Below, piece after piece: positions 7,808-16,970 of a stretch of DNA of 64,000 bases. The notes under the pieces are model-generated. The model saw nothing but the letters and a program-made list of their open reading frames with translations. It was not told the origin of the DNA and did not search any database. Made by a program: the position numbers and the translations under genes. The DNA comes from Planctobacterium marinum (GTDB taxonomy: Bacteria; Pseudomonadota; Gammaproteobacteria; Enterobacterales; Alteromonadaceae), in contig NZ_JAJEWQ010000009.1 of assembly GCF_020687805.1 (NCBI RefSeq), forward strand, positions 62,001-126,000, in the 5' to 3' direction. Each line of letters starts with the position of its first letter. The first letter of the stretch is position 1.

Positions 7808-10282
7808 TCATTGATATAACTCTGGAGTGAATAAGAGCTTTCTGTCTTTAAACGAAGATTCAGGCACTGTCATTGTGGCTTTTAGCGAAAAGCTATCAGT
7901 TCCTTTGGGACGAACCCACAATTGGTAGTCACCTTCAGCAATAATATCACTGTCGGATAGAGATTGTTCTGTGGAGTATGGCACTGCAAATTCAAAATTA
8001 CCCTGCCCATCAGCTATCGCTGTCCGATTGAACATAAATTGTCGACCTGTGGTTTTACTGCGCAGGGAAAGCCGTGCCTGAATCTGATCCCCGGGGCCAG
8101 CCTGACCTTTAATAATCGTGCCCCTAACAATTTCGAATATTTTGATAGTTGAATGTATTTGACCATTATAAAGATAACCGTTACCCGTATCGACAACATC
8201 CACCTTCGTCCATTGTTGATAACGTTGAAGCTCATCAGGGGTATCAATCGGAAATGTCTTGGGAACAAACGTATAATTAAGCTTATCTCCTGTGCCTGAA
8301 AGTTGCAAAAAGCCTGTGCTATAGGTCTGCGCTGAACTCTCATAAACCATTCGATAATGGCTAAGTTCGCTGCCATCATTTGCATACAAGCGGGCAATCA
8401 TGGAATTTTTATGGGTATTATCCAGGGTAATATAAGGAACTTGCTTACCATTGACATTGATCTCCCCGTGTCTGACTGCTTCAACAGGTTTATCGGTAAA
8501 TTTCGACTTCGCATGAATAAGTGGACCATAGGTATCCTTGTCCACAATCACATAACGAATGGTGCGCTCATTGGTAAATCTCTCTGACAGCACTTCTAAC
8601 GATTCTTGTTCGCTTTGAGCCAATAACCACCGGGGGATATAGTTGGATGGAAGACTGCTCCAAACCGGAATTCGATTGCCGTGCGAAGCCACCAAATTTC
8701 CATAATCCCAGGCGACCATAATGCCATAGTCTGACTGCTCGCTATCAGCTGCCACAACAGGTGAATCCGGGTGTGATAGCGGAGTCCTTGCCGGTTGCGG
8801 AGAATGTTGCTCAAGCCAGGTCAACGAACGGTACCAGGCTTGATGATATATTGTCATTGCCTGTAACTTTGATTCTTCAACCCACGGCAAAGATAGTGCT
8901 TTGAAAGGGTAAACCGGCAATATTAAAAAGGCAAAACCAAGTACCAAAACTACGACCTTGATACACACACTGGTTACAACTGACTTGCCTGATACAGTTT
9001 TTTCAAGCAACAACCAAAACGAATAACAGGTAAGAGAGGCTAAAACCGCAATAAATGGCGGAACGGCATAATCAAAATCACCTGACAGATACCAGATCAA
9101 TAACCAGCACCCCCCCAGGGTGACTGGGACAATTGTTTCGGGGGATAATCTGCGTTTGCACACCATCACCGGCAGCAACACCAATCCGGCAATTGCCACT
9201 ATGCCAACGACACCAAATTGCTCGATAAATTTTGCGCTACTGACGGTGCTTTCTTCATGAATAAAATTAGTGGATTCGCTTAAAACGAGCGACACTAACA
9301 ATAAGCCAAGTTCAGTAAAACACGCCACAATAGCAGCGACGAAAAGCACGAGAATGAAAATTATTCCGGCTACCGCTGCAGCTGAAAATCGCAGTGCCAA
9401 ATACTGCTGAATTCGCGAATAACACCAGGCTCCCACAATCAACATTACAGCACCGATAGCCAGAAAAACCTGATTTCCGGGCACAAACCACAGAGATAAC
9501 AACAGAACCAAGCCATACAGAGCGCTCGCTTTGGTTACTTCCGAAATCTGTTCTGCGCGTGCCTGGAGCACAGACCAGTACGCGAAAAAAGCGATGTTAA
9601 TAAGAAGAACGACCAACGCTGCACCCTGCCAGGTATAGATAAGTATGACCAGCGGTAGTGCAGCAAGCAAAATGGGTTTCCACAGTGTCCCCTGACGTTG
9701 CTCTCGTGTCACCCTCAGCAAAAACACCATGCCTATCGCGATAGCCAGTGACAAACAAAATTCAGCAGCATGATGATCAACAAACCCAAGAACTGAGCGA
9801 TCCAGTGATTTACCGGGGTACAGTAAAAAAAATAATGTCGCCAACAACCCTACGGACGTATTTGTTAATTGCCGGACCAGAATAAACAGCAACAGATAAG
9901 CAATCACGGCTAATAGGGGTGTAAACCAAACCGCGACGGCAGCGATATCATTCAGGCTGGCATCACTGCCGTAAAGCATCAGGGCAACGCTGGAAATCGC
10001 GAAACCGAACAATCCGGTAGCATGATTTTGGCGAACATCCGGATAACTTGCTCCAATGTCCATCCTTTGTATTTCAGGATAATGGACCAAGGTGTATTTT
10101 GCATGGCGCAGGTGAAACAGCGAATCCACGCCTAGCAATTTGATTTCATCGGGGTTCGCAAAAATGTAATCGTAGGCCCCCCATGTACGTGCGCCAAATG
10201 CCCCGATGAGGATGGCCGCCAGGAGGAGCAACGTGGTGAGTCTGGAGCCAGGTTTTTTGAAGAGCGTGTATGCGTCAGTCAT
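7808..10282 (-). CDS. STT3/AglB-like oligosaccharyltransferase (GT66)
   Basis: This 824-residue protein has about a dozen membrane segments in residues 15-460 and a soluble C-terminal half. Visible STT3 signatures are 'GVDSLFHLR' near residue 54 (first-loop Asp), 'FVDHHAAE' near 169 (archaeal-type second acidic motif), 'SESTNFIHEES' near 336 (external-loop Glu) and 'AWDYGN' near 525 (WWDYG acceptor-Asn motif with the first Trp replaced). The segment 'YANDGSELSHYRMVYES' and the final beta-domain ending '..AVPYST..' resemble archaeal AglB. Known family members transfer a lipid-linked glycan to Asn in N-x-S/T sequons on the outer membrane face. I start at ATG 10282; a TTG lies one codon earlier. 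Such genes are rare in gammaproteobacteria. Confidence 0.85.
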   Translation of the reverse strand: MTDAYTLFKKPGSRLTTLLLLAAILIGAFGARTWGAYDYIFANPDEIKLLGVDSLFHLRHAKYTLVHYPEIQRMDIGASYPDVRQNHATGLFGFAISSVALMLYGSDASLNDIAAVAVWFTPLLAVIAYLLLFILVRQLTNTSVGLLATLFFLLYPGKSLDRSVLGFVDHHAAEFCLSLAIAIGMVFLLRVTREQRQGTLWKPILLAALPLVILIYTWQGAALVVLLINIAFFAYWSVLQARAEQISEVTKASALYGLVLLLSLWFVPGNQVFLAIGAVMLIVGAWCYSRIQQYLALRFSAAAVAGIIFILVLFVAAIVACFTELGLLLVSLVLSESTNFIHEESTVSSAKFIEQFGVVGIVAIAGLVLLPVMVCKRRLSPETIVPVTLGGCWLLIWYLSGDFDYAVPPFIAVLASLTCYSFWLLLEKTVSGKSVVTSVCIKVVVLVLGFAFLILPVYPFKALSLPWVEESKLQAMTIYHQAWYRSLTWLEQHSPQPARTPLSHPDSPVVAADSEQSDYGIMVAWDYGNLVASHGNRIPVWSSLPSNYIPRWLLAQSEQESLEVLSERFTNERTIRYVIVDKDTYGPLIHAKSKFTDKPVEAVRHGEINVNGKQVPYITLDNTHKNSMIARLYANDGSELSHYRMVYESSAQTYSTGFLQLSGTGDKLNYTFVPKTFPIDTPDELQRYQQWTKVDVVDTGNGYLYNGQIHSTIKIFEIVRGTIIKGQAGPGDQIQARLSLRSKTTGRQFMFNRTAIADGQGNFEFAVPYSTEQSLSDSDIIAEGDYQLWVRPKGTDSFSLKATMTVPESSFKDRKLLFTPELYQ

Positions 10283-10483
10283 CAAGTTTAAAACGTATTC
10301 GTTGCCATTGTTATGCCGTAGCGGTTCTTATGAGACAATCTCTGCTGTTTGGTGAACTGTGGAATAAAACATGCCATAATCCCGGACGACTTATATTAAA
10401 CCATTACAAACCAATAACTTCCACGAGAGAAGTGAACAGTTATTGGTAATTTCATTCACGGAATTTCACAAAAGCTAAATTTA
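10283..10483. promoter_or_regulatory. Divergent intergenic region with inverted repeat at 10410-10447
   Basis: This roughly 200-bp gap separates the leftward STT3 operon from the rightward GT15/gmd operon and must hold promoters for both. It contains a perfect 9-bp inverted repeat, ACCAATAAC at 10410-10418 and GTTATTGGT at 10439-10447, separated by 20 bp. It could be an operator or a 5'-UTR hairpin for the rightward gene, whose ATG is 36 bp further on. No clear sigma-70 hexamers stood out. Confidence 0.4.
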
Positions 10484-11506
10484 ATGAACCCCTGCATTGT
10501 TTATCTCGCTCAAAATACCCCCAAAGATCCCCAGTACGGGCGCGACTCACGGGGAATGCTGGAAAAAAGTCTGGATTTACTGTTTCAAAATTACAATGAT
10601 GCTTTTCAACATGATGTACTGATTTTCCACGAAGGTGATTTTGATGAAAGCAGCCAGCTAGAAGTTAAAAAAGGACGCTCACAAATCCAGTTTCGCGAGA
10701 TAAATTTTGCCATTCCTGAATTTTTGAATCCCAGGGAAATACCCGAAAAATGGGATGGGATATATGGCATTGGTCAGCGTCACATGGCGCGATTCTTCTG
10801 CTATAGCATTTTTCCTATCCTCAATGCTCTTGGCTATGACTGGTATATGCGCCTGGATGATGATTCCTTTATTCACACAAAAATTAATTACAACCTGTTT
10901 GAATTTATGGCCGCCAATCAGTGTGATTATGGCTACCGGGCCATTCTTAAAGAGCCTTTGCGTCCGACATATGGCTTTTCTGAAATGGTACTGGCTTATA
11001 TAAAAGCAGAGCGAATAAAGCCGGTCTCTTTCCTGGAGAATTTTGATCATTCACTAACACTCAACAATGAGTACTTTTCGCTCAAAGGTCGTTTAAAAAA
11101 GCGGGTCACCAATGTCATTGACCGCCTCTCTGAAAAACTGAATCACGACTTAAACAACTGGCCCAGGGCCACTGAATGGAACCGGCAAACTTATTACAAT
11201 AATTTCCATATCACTCGCGTTGGATTTTGGATGACACCTGAGGTCCAGTCTTTTTTGAGCTATTTCGACCGGGTGGGAGGAAACTATAAATACCGTTGGT
11301 CGGATCATATTGTCCAAACCGCAGCGGTACAGATTTTCATGCCAGACCACCGGATTCATCATTTCCAGGATTTCACTTATGAACATGCCACTATTAAAGA
11401 AGGCAAACTGGAATGGGGAGGAATCTTTCCCGGCACTGATGATAATGAGTTATTGGCAGTGAATGACTTCAAAAAACAATATGGAAAACTGCTCTGTAAC
11501 CGTTAA
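10484..11506 (+). CDS. GT15-like (KRE2/MNT1-type) glycosyltransferase, copy 1
   Basis: This 340-residue protein without signal peptide resembles the yeast alpha-1,2-mannosyltransferases of family GT15. 'QRHMARFF' and 'YMRLDDDS' around residue 125 give the metal-binding acidic motif. 'YYNNFHITRVGFWM', 'YFDRVGGNYKYRWSDHIVQ' and 'IHHFQDFTYEHATI' match the order of conserved blocks in the fungal proteins (NFEI, DxxGGFYYERWGD, HFFDEIGYYHP). Those enzymes use GDP-mannose. It is the first gene of a rightward run and has a paralogue at 15948-16970. Mannosyl transfer is inferred from fold-level similarity and the GDP-mannose genes nearby. Confidence 0.7.
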   Translation: MNPCIVYLAQNTPKDPQYGRDSRGMLEKSLDLLFQNYNDAFQHDVLIFHEGDFDESSQLEVKKGRSQIQFREINFAIPEFLNPREIPEKWDGIYGIGQRHMARFFCYSIFPILNALGYDWYMRLDDDSFIHTKINYNLFEFMAANQCDYGYRAILKEPLRPTYGFSEMVLAYIKAERIKPVSFLENFDHSLTLNNEYFSLKGRLKKRVTNVIDRLSEKLNHDLNNWPRATEWNRQTYYNNFHITRVGFWMTPEVQSFLSYFDRVGGNYKYRWSDHIVQTAAVQIFMPDHRIHHFQDFTYEHATIKEGKLEWGGIFPGTDDNELLAVNDFKKQYGKLLCNR

Positions 11507-11590
11507 CATAAAGCCGGTAACACAGCTTGATGCCGACCTACACAAACTAATAATTTCAGCATCCTGTACCTTGAGAATTAATTTAGCAGA

Positions 11591-12616
11591 ATGAAAACAG
11601 CAATTATAACTGGAGCCACCGGTCAGGATGGCGCCTATTTGGCAAAGCTTCTTCTGGAGAAGCAATATAAAGTTATCGCGACTTACCGACGTAGAAGTGC
11701 TGATAGTTTTTGGCGTTTTGAAGCAATGGACCTTATGTCGCATCCCCTTCTTCATTTTGAAGAACTGGATATCAATGATATGTCTGCATGTATCCGTTTG
11801 ATCGACAACAACCAACCTCACGAGATATACAACCTTGCTTCCCAAAGTTTCGTAGAAACGGCATTTCGGCAACCGGTAATGACCAGCCAAACGAATATTG
11901 TCGGGTTACTAAACTTACTTGAGTCAATAAGAATGGTCGACCTGAATATCCGATTTTATCAGGCATCAAGTTCCGAAATGTTTGGCAAGGTACAGGAAAT
12001 ACCGCAAACAGAAAATACCGATTTTTATCCCAGAAGCCCCTATGGCGTGTCCAAACTCGCCGCTCATTGGATGGTGATCAACTATCGAGAATCCTACAAC
12101 CTGTTTGGTGCCTGTGGCATTTCATTTAACCACGAATCGCCACTGAGAGGAAAAGAGTTTGTAACCCGTAAAATCACAGATGCCGCGGCGAAGATCGCGC
12201 TTGGAAAACAGGACTGCCTGGAACTGGGTAACCTTGATGCGCAACGGGACTGGGGATTTGCCGGAGACTATGTGCTGGGTATGTGGCAAATGCTGCAATT
12301 AGAACGCCCTGAAACCATCGTCTTTGCCACCAACCGATCTGAGTCGGTCAGAAATTTCGCCAATATGGCATTCAATTGTGTTGATATTGAGCTGGTGTGG
12401 CAAGGCGACGCTGAAAAAGAGATTGGTATCGACAGCAAAACAGGAAAAACACGGATAAAAGTAAGCCAGGATCTCTATCGTCCAGCCGAAGTGGATATAC
12501 TGCGCGGTGACGCTGATAAAGCCCAAAAGCTGTTGGGTTGGCGAGCTAAAACCTCGCTGGAGGAACTATGTCGAACAATGGTCAATGCTGATTTGCAAAG
12601 AAATACAGCACCCTGA
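11591..12616 (+). CDS. gmd: GDP-mannose 4,6-dehydratase
   Basis: This 341-residue extended SDR has '[17 protein letters not shown]', the signature nucleotide-binding start of Gmd, then '[11 protein letters not shown]', 'SSSEMFGK', the catalytic '[10 protein letters not shown]' Tyr-Lys, 'FNHESPLRG' and '[11 protein letters not shown]'. Gmd turns GDP-mannose into GDP-4-keto-6-deoxymannose, the precursor of GDP-fucose, GDP-rhamnose and related sugars. No fucose synthase (fcl/wcaG) or rmd is seen here, so the next step must be encoded elsewhere or performed by one of the two GDP-mannose epimerase-like proteins. It follows the first GT15-like gene by 84 bp. Confidence 0.93.
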   Translation: MKTAIITGATGQDGAYLAKLLLEKQYKVIATYRRRSADSFWRFEAMDLMSHPLLHFEELDINDMSACIRLIDNNQPHEIYNLASQSFVETAFRQPVMTSQTNIVGLLNLLESIRMVDLNIRFYQASSSEMFGKVQEIPQTENTDFYPRSPYGVSKLAAHWMVINYRESYNLFGACGISFNHESPLRGKEFVTRKITDAAAKIALGKQDCLELGNLDAQRDWGFAGDYVLGMWQMLQLERPETIVFATNRSESVRNFANMAFNCVDIELVWQGDAEKEIGIDSKTGKTRIKVSQDLYRPAEVDILRGDADKAQKLLGWRAKTSLEELCRTMVNADLQRNTAP

Positions 12617-12718
12617 ATAGAGTGAAGCGGCTTGGCAGATGTTTAACCCGGTAGACAATCAGCTATTAATCCAACAACCTGTTGCAGCAAATTGCTTGTA
12701 CAGCGCAACAGGTGTACA

Positions 12719-14692
12719 GTGAACTATCGTCCTGAAGTAGACGGATTGCGCGGGATCGCCGTTTTATTGGTGGTATTATTCCACGCGAAAATAATGGGTT
12801 TTACCGGTGGTTTTGTTGGTGTCGATATTTTTTTTGTGATCAGTGGATACCTGATCACAGTGATTATTTTCGACAGTAGCAACAGGGGCAAATTTAGTTT
12901 CTTGTCCTTTTATGAAAGACGAGCCAGGCGCATTATTCCTGCACTTTATATCATCGCACTGGCGTCAATACCGGTGGCATTGTTATTCCTGAATCCGGTA
13001 TTTTTAAAAGACTTTGGCCAGAGTCTGGTGGCTGTTAGCTGGTTTGTTTCCAATATATTGTTTTGGATCGAAAGTGGATATTTCGAGTCTCCTTCTGAGC
13101 TCAAACCACTGCTCCACACCTGGAGCCTGGGCATCGAAGCGCAATTTTATTTACTTTTTCCACTTCTTTTGTTTTTCGCAAGACACACAGCCCGGATCGC
13201 AACACTGGCATGGATGATCCCCTTGTTTCTGGCCAGTGTTACCTTGTATTACTGGGGCACGTTCCACTTCCCCACAGGCAATTTTTATTTTCTGTTTTCC
13301 AGACTGTGGGAGTTCCAGTTAGGCTTTTTTGCCGCACTATATCTTAGCCACTACCCACCGAAAGAAACACACCACTGGCATCAGGTTATGGGGCTTGTCG
13401 GTATCGGACTCATTGCCTATTTTGTTGTCGCATTTGATAGCGCCTCGCCACTTGCCAGGCTTTACCCGATTTTACCTGTGACAGGAACGACGCTACTGAT
13501 TGTTTTTGCGCAACCAGGCACTGTTGCTAACAGCATATTGGCATACAAGCCTCTGGTGGGATTGGGGTTAATCTCGTATAGCTTGTACCTTTGGCACTAC
13601 CCTCTTCTGGTCTTTAGTCGCCACACTAGCCATGACGGCAGTGCAACACTGTATGGACTGATACTTTGCTTAATTGCGCTTGGACTGGCAATCATCAGTT
13701 GGCGTTTTATCGAGATACCTTTCAGGAACAAAACCACGATTACCACCAGAACATTTATCGCTTTTTTACTGGTTGGGGCACTGAGCCTCAGTGGTATCGG
13801 GGTATTACTGCACTCCCAGCAAGGTTTTGCCAATGCGGCACTGCAAAAATTCATGTTAACCCAGGCTGATCCCAGCCTTGTACAGGTGCGTGAAAACTGT
13901 GAGGTCCCAGCAAGCCAGACGGAAACCAACTATTGTCTGCGAGGAAAAACATCTGAAGCTGCCAATACGGCATTACTGGGCGACTCACACGCATACAGTA
14001 TAAGCCATGAACTGGCCGAGGTGTTTGAAGTCAATGGTGCCTCTTTTTTGCAATACACCAAATATAGCTGCCCCTATATTGCTGCCTTTACTGAGACACA
14101 CGACACCGGCTGCAACCAGTTTATGAACAATGTCCTCATGGACCTTGAAAAGCACTCAGTTAAAAATGTGTTATTGGCAAACTTTTGGAGTAGTTATTAC
14201 CATGACCTGAAGCAAACAGGCACCTATCATTTTATTGAGGAGCGCTTCTCTGCCGGCGTCACTCCGCTCACGGCCAACAAGGCAGAGCGAAAGACTGCCC
14301 TGTTAAAGGGTATCGAACAGTTTATCAATACATTAGTTCTCCGGGGAATGAAGGTCTACGTATTCATGCCAATTCCTGCGCAAAACTTCAGAATTCTGGA
14401 GGGCACTTTACAACTCTCCACATCGGATCGGGTTATCTTTCCCCCCCCGGTAAAATACAGCACCTACGTGACACAGAATCGGGAGCTATTCGCCTTATTA
14501 CAAATATTAGAACAACAAAACAAAATTAAACTGGTGGGCAATATTAATGCGCTATGTCCTGTTGAGGTAAATTCAGAGGAACGTGCATGCCTGAATAACT
14601 ATCAGGGTGAATTATTGTATTTGGACGATAATCACCTTACCAATGCCGGCACCAGGTTGTTCCTGAAAGGCTTTAAGTTACCTGACTGGTAA
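12719..14692 (+). CDS. Acyltransferase-3 / SGNH hydrolase fusion (OafA-like)
   Basis: This is a 657-residue protein from GTG 12719, which sits 6 bases after an AGG and gives the family-typical start 'NYRPEVDGLRGIAVLLVV'; a TTG nine codons earlier is less likely. The first roughly 360 residues hold about ten membrane helices of the acyltransferase-3 family, with 'LLVVLFHAK' (essential His) and 'ARRIIPALY'. The periplasmic C-terminal half has an SGNH-type start 'TALLGDSHAYS' and a closing 'YLDDNHLTNAG' (catalytic Asp-x-x-His). OafA-type enzymes O-acetylate surface sugars, so this probably decorates the glycan. Confidence 0.88.
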   Translation: MNYRPEVDGLRGIAVLLVVLFHAKIMGFTGGFVGVDIFFVISGYLITVIIFDSSNRGKFSFLSFYERRARRIIPALYIIALASIPVALLFLNPVFLKDFGQSLVAVSWFVSNILFWIESGYFESPSELKPLLHTWSLGIEAQFYLLFPLLLFFARHTARIATLAWMIPLFLASVTLYYWGTFHFPTGNFYFLFSRLWEFQLGFFAALYLSHYPPKETHHWHQVMGLVGIGLIAYFVVAFDSASPLARLYPILPVTGTTLLIVFAQPGTVANSILAYKPLVGLGLISYSLYLWHYPLLVFSRHTSHDGSATLYGLILCLIALGLAIISWRFIEIPFRNKTTITTRTFIAFLLVGALSLSGIGVLLHSQQGFANAALQKFMLTQADPSLVQVRENCEVPASQTETNYCLRGKTSEAANTALLGDSHAYSISHELAEVFEVNGASFLQYTKYSCPYIAAFTETHDTGCNQFMNNVLMDLEKHSVKNVLLANFWSSYYHDLKQTGTYHFIEERFSAGVTPLTANKAERKTALLKGIEQFINTLVLRGMKVYVFMPIPAQNFRILEGTLQLSTSDRVIFPPPVKYSTYVTQNRELFALLQILEQQNKIKLVGNINALCPVEVNSEERACLNNYQGELLYLDDNHLTNAGTRLFLKGFKLPDW

Positions 14693-14830
14693 GCATAAAT
14701 TTATCAGTTGCGCTGTTGTTAAGCCCGACTAACCGTTAATATACAAACTGACCCCTCTATTTCTGCGATTGGAAAATTGTTTGATTGAGATTAAGGATAT
14801 GGCGCTCAACGCGTTCTGAATTACACAAAA

Positions 14831-15904
14831 ATGAACCGTTTTTTTATTATCTGTGAGCGAGATGCCGGATTGTTTTCGTTGCTCCAACAAGTCATCGCAA
14901 ATTTACCCAGAGCACTTAATGATTCGATGATCCCCATTGTATATTTCAGCAAAAACTGTTGTTACTGGGTTCCGCAAGGATATCGAGGGAGAGACAACGT
15001 TTGGGAATATTATTTTGAACCATTGATAGAAAAATATGACAGTAACCAGCTATCTGAGACGCTGAAATCGTTTGTGGCAACATCACCACCTGATCCCGGC
15101 TCCCGGGGAGTCAGGTTCGACTCATACCATTATCTCAGCAATAACTTTGGCGATCATTCTCAATTGCTAAACCAATGTCTGGTAATCCCCTTCGAGTGGA
15201 AAGACCCTGACTTGTGGCTAAGAACGGTATGCAGCCGTCTGATAAATACCTTTATTCGGCCTCGACAATTTTTACAGGATCGTGCTGCAGATTTCATCGC
15301 TAAGCATTTTAGTACTTCGGTGGTTATAGGGTTACACATCCGGGGGACTGATGCATTGTCGGCGGAAGAGCCCAGGCTCTTCAGAAAAAACTCATTAGTG
15401 CTAGAGCGCTATTTGCAGTGCATTGCCTTTGAAAAGCAAAAATCACCGGATGCCAAAATCTTTGTTGCAACTGACTCAAAAGCGTCTCTGTCCGCAATAG
15501 AAGACGTATTCGGCGACGATGTATTGAGCAGCTCACGTATTATGCACACCCAGGGCGCTGCCGCAGGTCAAGGCCCTACAGGCGCATTAATGCCATCTTA
15601 TGTTGCCAGCGATGCTAATATTGCCGTGGAAAATGGCGCAGAGGCGGTTGTGGATTATTTAATCTTGAGACATTGCACAATTTTGATACACAATGGTGCC
15701 AGTCTGGCGAGAACTGTACTGCTTAGCGATCCGGACATGCCGCATATCAACACCCATCGTCCGGGCTGGAAAATGCGACTGAAAGCGTTTTCCATTCGCC
15801 CCGGCAATTTGCGCAGACAAATGCAAAGATGGCAAGAACGCCTGACCCGCCAAAATAAAATTCGCTTTGAACAATGGCGTGACTTCCTCAAGGGTATATC
15901 GTGA
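14831..15904 (+). CDS. Fucosyltransferase-like protein, copy 2
   Basis: This 357-residue member of the array has 'NVWEYYFEPLI' in the N-terminal half, 'VIGLHIRGTDA' around residue 169, 'FVATDSKASL' and 'AVVDYLILRHCTILIHNGASLART'. It is the most divergent copy: the usual 'YQKG.EVL' block is replaced by 'NGAEAVVDYLILRHC'. A basic C-terminal tail of about 45 residues may touch membrane. It is followed after 43 bp by the second GT15-like gene, mirroring the mix of the two families elsewhere in the cluster. Sugar and acceptor are unknown. Confidence 0.6.
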   Translation: MNRFFIICERDAGLFSLLQQVIANLPRALNDSMIPIVYFSKNCCYWVPQGYRGRDNVWEYYFEPLIEKYDSNQLSETLKSFVATSPPDPGSRGVRFDSYHYLSNNFGDHSQLLNQCLVIPFEWKDPDLWLRTVCSRLINTFIRPRQFLQDRAADFIAKHFSTSVVIGLHIRGTDALSAEEPRLFRKNSLVLERYLQCIAFEKQKSPDAKIFVATDSKASLSAIEDVFGDDVLSSSRIMHTQGAAAGQGPTGALMPSYVASDANIAVENGAEAVVDYLILRHCTILIHNGASLARTVLLSDPDMPHINTHRPGWKMRLKAFSIRPGNLRRQMQRWQERLTRQNKIRFEQWRDFLKGIS

Positions 15905-15947
15905 TGTGCCCGCTTATCCATCATTCAAATAAAGGCCTATCGACAAC

Positions 15948-16970
15948 ATGAAACCCACCTTCGTTTACCTGGCACAAAATACCCGTAAAGACCCGCAATG
16001 GGGGAGAGATTCTCGCAGTATGCTGGAAATCAGTCTCGACAAGCTCTATGAAAATTACAACCACAAATTTCGGCAATCAATTATTATCTTCCATGAAGGT
16101 GATTTCACACTTGAAGACCAACGCGAGTTGTCGAAAGGAAGACCAGAAATTACCTTTCATGAAATAGAATTTAAGATCCCCGACTTCCTGGACAAATCGA
16201 AAGTACCTGATGTCTGGGTCTCTTCGGCGGGCAAAGCCTATGGCGAGTGGGGGCTGGGCCATCGCCACATGTGTCGGTTTTACACTATTCAGATTTTTGA
16301 TCTGTTAAGCGAACTCGGATACGACTGGGTATGTCGATTTGATGATGATTCGATTTTACACTCTCCCATCGAATACGATCTATTTGAATACATGGAAAGC
16401 CATAATCTTGAATATGGTTACCGGGTTGATTCTCAGGAACCCTACAGGTTAACAGAAGGTTTCAGTGAGGCACTGCATAACTACATAGAAAAGTTTGCTG
16501 TCAATCCGACGTTTTTCGATGAACATGTGTGGACACCCAGCCTGAAAAACACACTGTGCAACTACTACCATCAGTTGCTGGCACTCAGATGGCCACTGAA
16601 AAAAAACAACCTGCGAATTGCTGGCACATATGATAATTGGGGTTATTTCAATAACTTCTTTATTTCCAAAATGGCATTTTGGAAAAGTGACCCGGTACAA
16701 CATTTTTTGCATTTTTTCGACCAAATGGGCGCAAGCCATATTCTGCATTGGAACGATTTAATTTTGCAATCAGCCGCGGTACAAATTTTTATGGATAAAA
16801 AGAAAGTCCACAAGTTTGAAGACTGGACCTATGAACATGCAACCATTCGCCATGGCAAATTGGAGTACGGAGGCATTTGGCGGGGTAAACAAGATGAACA
16901 AGCCGATGCGGTCAAAGCTTTCGAACAACAGTATGGCAGGGCAATATTTGATGCCGACAAAACCTACTGA
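15948..16970 (+). CDS. GT15-like (KRE2/MNT1-type) glycosyltransferase, copy 2
   Basis: This 340-residue protein is clearly paralogous to the one at 10484-11506. Both begin '(T/C)(F/I)VYLAQNT.KDPQ.GRDSR' and share 'IIFHEGDF', 'CRFDDDS' (here 'VCRFDDDS' near residue 132), 'YFNNFFISKMAFW', 'FDQMGASHILHWNDLILQ' and 'WTYEHATI'. Equal length and even divergence suggest an old duplication with separate roles, for example successive mannosyl transfers. Its stop overlaps the end of the convergent gene on the other strand by 7 bp. Confidence 0.7.
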   Translation: MKPTFVYLAQNTRKDPQWGRDSRSMLEISLDKLYENYNHKFRQSIIIFHEGDFTLEDQRELSKGRPEITFHEIEFKIPDFLDKSKVPDVWVSSAGKAYGEWGLGHRHMCRFYTIQIFDLLSELGYDWVCRFDDDSILHSPIEYDLFEYMESHNLEYGYRVDSQEPYRLTEGFSEALHNYIEKFAVNPTFFDEHVWTPSLKNTLCNYYHQLLALRWPLKKNNLRIAGTYDNWGYFNNFFISKMAFWKSDPVQHFLHFFDQMGASHILHWNDLILQSAAVQIFMDKKKVHKFEDWTYEHATIRHGKLEYGGIWRGKQDEQADAVKAFEQQYGRAIFDADKTY

